A stretch of DNA of 64,000 nucleotides from Gonatopus flavifemur (taxonomy: Eukaryota; Arthropoda; Insecta; Hymenoptera; Dryinidae): NCBI GenBank assembly GCA_018340375.1, contig JAFFJZ010000044.1:434001-498000 (forward strand). The letters are read 5' to 3'. Positions within the stretch are counted from its first letter, which is position 1. Each line of letters begins with the position of its first letter. This document shows, one piece after another, positions 59,815-64,000 of the stretch. Below the pieces are notes generated by a model, which was given only the letters and a program-made list of their open reading frames with translations, did not search any database and was not told where the DNA came from. Position numbers and translations under genes: made by a program.

Positions 59815-60330
59815 CAGGGTGTCTCAGAATTCGCGGGCTGGATTTCACAGGTATATTCTGCAGCCAAAATACAATAATTTCCCGTTTGACAAAAATTTTT
59901 TCGACGCTTAGTTTTGGAGATATGAGCATCTTTAGATTTTTTTTCAAATCCAAATCATTCAAAAACATTTTATGCTACATACTTCCGCGGAACACCATTC
60001 GCTGGGTTGGAAAACGGCGGATTCATGGAAAAACAATTAAACTATTTTATCAAGCTAAAAAATTTCAAATCGCCATAGTTCCGGAACTATCAATGATAAA
60101 ATAGTTTAATTTTTCTCGACAAATCCGCCGTTTTCCATCTCAGCGAATGGTGTTAAGCTCAAGCATGTAGCATACAATGTTTTTGAATGATTTGGATTTG
60201 AAAGCAAATCTAAAAATGCTCATATCTCCAAAACTAAGCGTCGAAAAAATTTTTTTCAAACGGGAAATTATTGCAGTTTGGCTGCAGAATATACCTGTGA
60301 AATCCGGTTCACGAATTCTGGGACGGCCTG
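59815..60330. mobile_element. MITE with CAGGGTGTCTCAGAATTCG ends
   Basis: Two arms of roughly 220-250 bp are inverted copies, from CAGGGTGTCTCAGAATTC to GAATTCTGGGACGGCCTG. They share GATTTCACAGGTATATTCTG, CAAAACTAAGCGTCG and CGGCGGATT blocks. The right flank is TA and the left is AA. The tips resemble the CAGGGTGTCCC family, so mobilisation by a Tc1/mariner-like enzyme is plausible. The frames at 59886-60104 and 60177-60380 are mirror products. Confidence 0.8.
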
Positions 60331-60340
60331 TATATGCAAT

Positions 60341-60427
60341 GATGGGTACGTTACTTGTTACCGTTACTCATTATATATAAAATATATGTAACAATATATA
60401 TAATGAGTAACGAGTAACGTACCCATC
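60341..60427. repeat. Near-perfect 87-bp hairpin GATGGGTACGTTACT
   Basis: GATGGGTACGTTACT..GTTACTCATTATATATA pairs with TATATATAATGAGTAAC..AGTAACGTACCCATC around a short loop AAATATATGTAACAA. It lies 10 bp from the right end of the preceding MITE. It could be a tiny MITE or a structured RNA source. Confidence 0.7.
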
Positions 60428-62380
60428 TCTGTGTATTTATATACACAGCGAGTACATGGCTCTCGTTCTTGTGGAGATTCTGAAAATTACTAAATTCACA
60501 CTTTCGGTTTCCCCGAGCATGCATTTAAACTCTCAGAGAATGCATGGGAAATATCTTTTTTTCACTGTGACATAAGAATGATGCCAGGAGTAGAAAAATG
60601 TGGTTAACAACATTTCGAATTTTTTTCAATTTTCAGCGTTTTATTATGTTTCCAAGCATGAATTCTGCACTATAAGATAAGCTGAGAGCAAAGAACTGCT
60701 TTCAATTATGCATGTATAATGAGATTGCAAATGATAGTTTTACAGTTATGATACAGAATCTGGTTTTCAGCTTTGTACAATATACTGTACACTTCAAGTG
60801 AACGGGTTGAGTGGATCAACAGAACGGAATTAACGGAGAAATAATCATCAATTTAGTTTCGAACATTCAATTAACCTATGATTTACAGAAGTGGAAGTGG
60901 AAATTCCAAGTTCAGTAATCAGTTAAAAATCCTCATGTACCCTGGAGTGAAAAAAAACCAATCAAATTACCAGATTATGGTTTTTTAGATCATCACATGC
61001 ACGTAAAGTTAACAACAATATACTTCATTTAAATTTCGACATTGGACTTCTTGAAGTATATATGACTTCAATTATAAATGAAATAGTTGATGAGTGGAAA
61101 CTATTCCTCCACTTCACAATAACAAATAACTCTCAACAAATCGCAAACCTTAATAGATTCTGTCATAAAGAATCTACATTACAAATTTTATAGCGACAAC
61201 TACATTGTTTTTTGGTCAAAAGCACAATAAAAATCATTTTTTCAGTTCCAACTCAGAACACATAAAAAAAGCGCCTATGAGTTCACGGAAATCAGCTCCT
61301 CATTCCAAATCTGAAAAACTAATATTTTCACTTTTGTCGATTTGTATTGGTTGCCGCATGCAAAAGAGATGAAACACAAAAAAAAAGAGAAACGAAAGCA
61401 CTCAAAAGAGATGAGAGTAGGGAAGAGAAAAAGGATTGAAAGTAGAATTGTACAAAGGAAGTGAAGCTGGTGCATAAAAGGACGGAAACGTGCCATAGAT
61501 AGTGCATAAATGCGTTAGTGTTAGTAAATTGGTGGAACGGAAAAGGGGGTTGGCAGCTGCTGTTGCTACGGGCAAGCTACACAGCAGGCACCGAAACATG
61601 TGCATACATAAAACACACAAATGTAGACACAAGAGTAAATTCATGGACATGGTCCAGGAAAGCAAAATGTATATAATATGTCTGTGAAAGTTTCACCCAC
61701 CTCTCCGTTGATGGTCAGTTCCGGACTGACATAATGGTATCTAAAATCATAATACCGGGCATATAATCGGAATTCATGGTTCCTTTGTACCATTTGGGGG
61801 TCTATTTATTCTGGAAACCGCGAACCTGATCATGAAAGTAAATTGGGATAACTGTGAAAATAATTTTATGTATTAAATTGTTCAGAATTCTTCACTATTT
61901 ATCGTATCAATTGAATAAAATTGGATGTAATTGAGTACAGTAGATTAGTGAAAGAATCGTGTATCACAGATATTTATTTTTGAAAGGAAACACTCTTACT
62001 TCATTCAAAAAATCTGTTTATATATATATATATACAGATATATATAAGTATATATATAAGTTGTGAGCGTTCTTCTTATGGAAAATGCAGTAAAATCAAT
62101 GCTGTGGTTGATGCGAGTAGTAACCGAAATTATATTTACAATATATACAATGGTACACAGAGTTTTACACTAATTATAATTCATAGTCGAACACCGGTTT
62201 ACCTGAATCAATAACAAGTACAGCTTGATGATATTATATTTATAATTCTCTGATGATTATTAAGATAATCAATTAATGTTCTTCGACGACGAACGTCGCG
62301 TATCTAGCACGCTTTTCTTACGTGATAACTGCTGTGTTGAGCAGTGTCGACTGACGAGTATCTCTCTTGCAGGGTTGCCA
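60428..62380. other. No recognisable gene; AT-rich
   Basis: Frames at 61275-61496 and 61402-61665 on the minus strand and 61502-61687 on the plus strand overlap one another and have no recognisable product. A purine-rich stretch (AAAAAAAAGAGAAACG..) is near 61377-61440. Confidence 0.4.
62014..62063. repeat. TA-rich microsatellite
   Basis: TATATATATATATATACAGATATATATAAG-type run, imperfect. Confidence 0.6.
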
Positions 62381-62485
62381 ATTTTTTTCCTCTGAATTAT
62401 CGTATAAGCTTTGAAAAATTATCGTACATTATCGTACAGTCGCGCCAAAAATATCGTACAAATGATCGTACTATAATTTATATAC
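62371..62485. repeat. CAGGGTTGCCAA tip with ATTATCGTAC repeats, possible hAT-type transposon end
   Basis: The sequence GCAGGGTTGCCAATTTTTTTCC is followed by repeated ATTATCGTAC-like units (about 62396-62475). CAGGGTTGCCA-type tips are known for hAT elements, and a hAT C-terminus lies at 63800-64000 in the matching orientation, so this may be the 3' end of that element. The opposite tip is not in the window. Confidence 0.35.
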
Positions 62486-62929
62486 ATTAAATAGAAAATG
62501 AACCAACATCGCTATGCCGATTACGGCATTATTATTAGAAAACTATTAGAAAACTGATATCGCTGTTTGCATATCAAGCAAAATAGTTGAATGTGGAGGA
62601 AAATTCAAAACTATATGAATTCATTTTTGCGTAAATCATATATTAAATATAAAGTGAAGTATAAAAAATTAATTTTACGATTTACATCTAACAGTAACAA
62701 GTAATTATAATCATTTATTTAATTAGAACGTTCGTGAATACTTGAAATGTATAAAACATTTTAATTAATCATTCTAAACGTTTATAAATGTATCTAATGA
62801 GATAAATCATTGTATTCGCTTTTATTTGTTGAAAATACGCAGTGAAATTAATTTTTCATGTTTCAATTTATATTTAATATATAAATTCATGCAAAAATGA
62901 ATTCATCCATTTTTAACCATTTGATCCAA

Positions 62930-63180
62930 GATGCTGCAATGGCTGCTCAGAATCTTCCATTGAACTCTACATCATACTCATCCCTCTGCAACTCTTTGAC
63001 TAAAGTATAGAGCAGAGATACTTTTACTGTCCCCAAAAACGTTAACCCAGCAGATAGCACTGCTGATTTTGGTGGATCATTCCTCTAAATTTGATTGGAT
63101 GATATTGAAACAGCTTTTCGTATTCCTTCTCACTTTGATACTATAAATGCTCTGAAGGCTTTTTGGAATGTTTAGAATTT
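62930..63180 (+). pseudogene. Possible decayed coding fragment, unknown
   Basis: The plus strand reads, through several stops, AAMAAQNLPLNSTSYSSLCN, then FTVPKNVNPADSTADFGGSF and ETAFRIPSHFDTINALKAFW. The composition is protein-like but I recognise no family. It may be chance. Confidence 0.2.
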
Positions 63181-63208
63181 AAAACTGATAAGTAAATGTA
63201 TGTACCTA

Positions 63209-63516
63209 CCCGGGGAGGAAAGTTTAGATCTGATCAGATCTGAATTTTGACCAGATCTGAACAGATCTAAAAAACTGCAATTTTAGTTCGTATTTATCAA
63301 CAAACGGGGTCAAATTTGAATTAATACATGGGAAGATATCGGAAAATTTCTTGTCATTGCACAGTCAATTCCTCATCAAGATTAAATGTGATTTTCAATT
63401 CAGATCTAATCAGATCTAATGAGATCTAAATAGATCTGAATCAGATCTTGTCGGCCAAAATTCGGATCTAATCAGATCTAATTAGATCTAATTAGATCTA
63501 ACCTTCTTCCCCCGGG
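63209..63516. mobile_element. MITE filled with AGATCTAAT motifs, TA target site
   Basis: It starts CCCGGGGAGGAAAGTTTAG and ends TAACCTTCTTCCCCCGGG, with TA on each side (63207-63208, 63517-63518). The 308-bp body has clusters of AGATCT (more than ten copies, alternating TAGATCTGATC and TAATTAGATCTAAT) at both ends and a plain centre. One occurrence in the window. Confidence 0.85.
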
Positions 63517-63799
63517 TAATGATTTCAAAAAAGTTATATATTCACAAAATCTTTCATCCAAATGAAATAATGATGAAAACATTAAGTAATTTCAAACTCA
63601 CAAGGGGCTCCAAAGGGTTACCACATTCAACTGAAACGATACGTGAAGGAATGTGATCAAATAAATTCAAGTCCAGTTAGCAAATATTTATTTCGATGAA
63701 TTTTTTTCGAATATAATTCTCACAATCAAAATAAAGAATATGAATAAATTGTAAATGAATATCTGAAACACTGTTATATGTAACCTGCTTCATGGAAGT

Positions 63800-64000
63800 T
63801 TAAAAGTCATCAGCGTCTACAATTATTTCACTATCGTCATCCTCATCTTCGGTCAAATTTTGTGGATATAATATTTCCTTTTTCATCCGCATTATCATGC
63901 TGGATGTCGAATCAGAATGAACACAATCTGAGTCAATCATTTGGCTACTCAATATCAAACCATTTATAGTGCCCGTCACTGTTTTATTCCTGGTTTTGGT
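63800..64000 (-). CDS. hAT-type transposase, C-terminal end (partial, runs off the window)
   Basis: The minus strand is open from the window edge to a TAA at 63800-63802 (66 codons). It begins TKTRNKTVTGTINGLILSSQ, which resembles the end of the hAT dimerisation domain (as in NKLRNRLTVETVRGLI-type ends). A linker (IDSDCVHSDSTSSM) and a short acidic tail (TEDEDDDSEIIVDADDF) follow. hAT transposases cut and paste elements with 8-bp target duplications. Only the tail is visible, so whether the gene is intact cannot be told. The call is moderate because the segment is short. Confidence 0.5.
   Translation of the reverse strand, partial: TKTRNKTVTGTINGLILSSQMIDSDCVHSDSTSSMIMRMKKEILYPQNLTEDEDDDSEIIVDADDF

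Overview
This window is eukaryotic and looks like a transposon-dense stretch of an insect (arthropod) genome. It is AT-rich. It holds several animal-type DNA transposons (a mariner with a D34D transposase, a Tc1/mariner-like element with long inverted ends, a hAT-type foldback, a Foldback/MULE-type giant inverted repeat, and an arthropod-type transposase that I know only as 'uncharacterized'), a decayed Ty3/gypsy element, a Jockey/CR1-like LINE and many MITEs. I found no certain host protein-coding gene, no rRNA or tRNA, and no prokaryotic feature. The order of insect cannot be fixed from this sequence.

Layout. Positions 1-23926 (copy A) and 31005-54956 (copy B) are two nearly identical copies of one segment in the same orientation, about 31 kb apart. 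Between them lie 1.1 kb of unique DNA (23927-25057) and a complete 6.46-kb Foldback-like element (25067-31524) flanked by a perfect 9-bp target duplication. Copy A opens inside the right arm of another copy of that Foldback element. The simplest reading is a tandem duplication of (unique flank + Foldback + segment) with its internal junction at 23926/23927. An assembly or haplotype artefact must be excluded. Copies differ mostly by homopolymer-length indels, with a few substitutions.

Inside each copy, in order: the Foldback end; a 1.73-kb inverted-repeat element packed with a TTCTCCGAAT motif; a CCCAAG MITE; a set of nested hairpins; a small spliced minus-strand unit of unknown function; a minus-strand gypsy element (3' LTR, integrase, RNase H/RT/protease, truncated gag) whose integrase is interrupted by two MITEs and whose gag is interrupted by a LINE, which is itself interrupted by a mariner; a 1.5-kb foldback with hAT-type 8-bp target duplication; a 2.05-kb Tc1/mariner-like element; a THAP/P-element-like coiled-coil exon; a MITE packed with a CTCAGAGTTT motif; and largely featureless DNA.

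After copy B (54957-64000): a CCCAAG MITE split by a 3.73-kb internally deleted transposon with about 500-bp inverted ends and an 8-bp target duplication, then a CAGGGTG-tipped MITE, a small near-perfect hairpin, quiet AT-rich DNA, a MITE packed with AGATCT motifs, and the C-terminal end of a hAT-type transposase running off the right edge.

Most notable: the Foldback element with 162-bp satellite arrays in its arms; a recurring class of MITEs with short CCC-type tips (often next to TA) and cores filled by a different short motif in each family; and the readable stratigraphy of insertions, all older than the 31-kb duplication.
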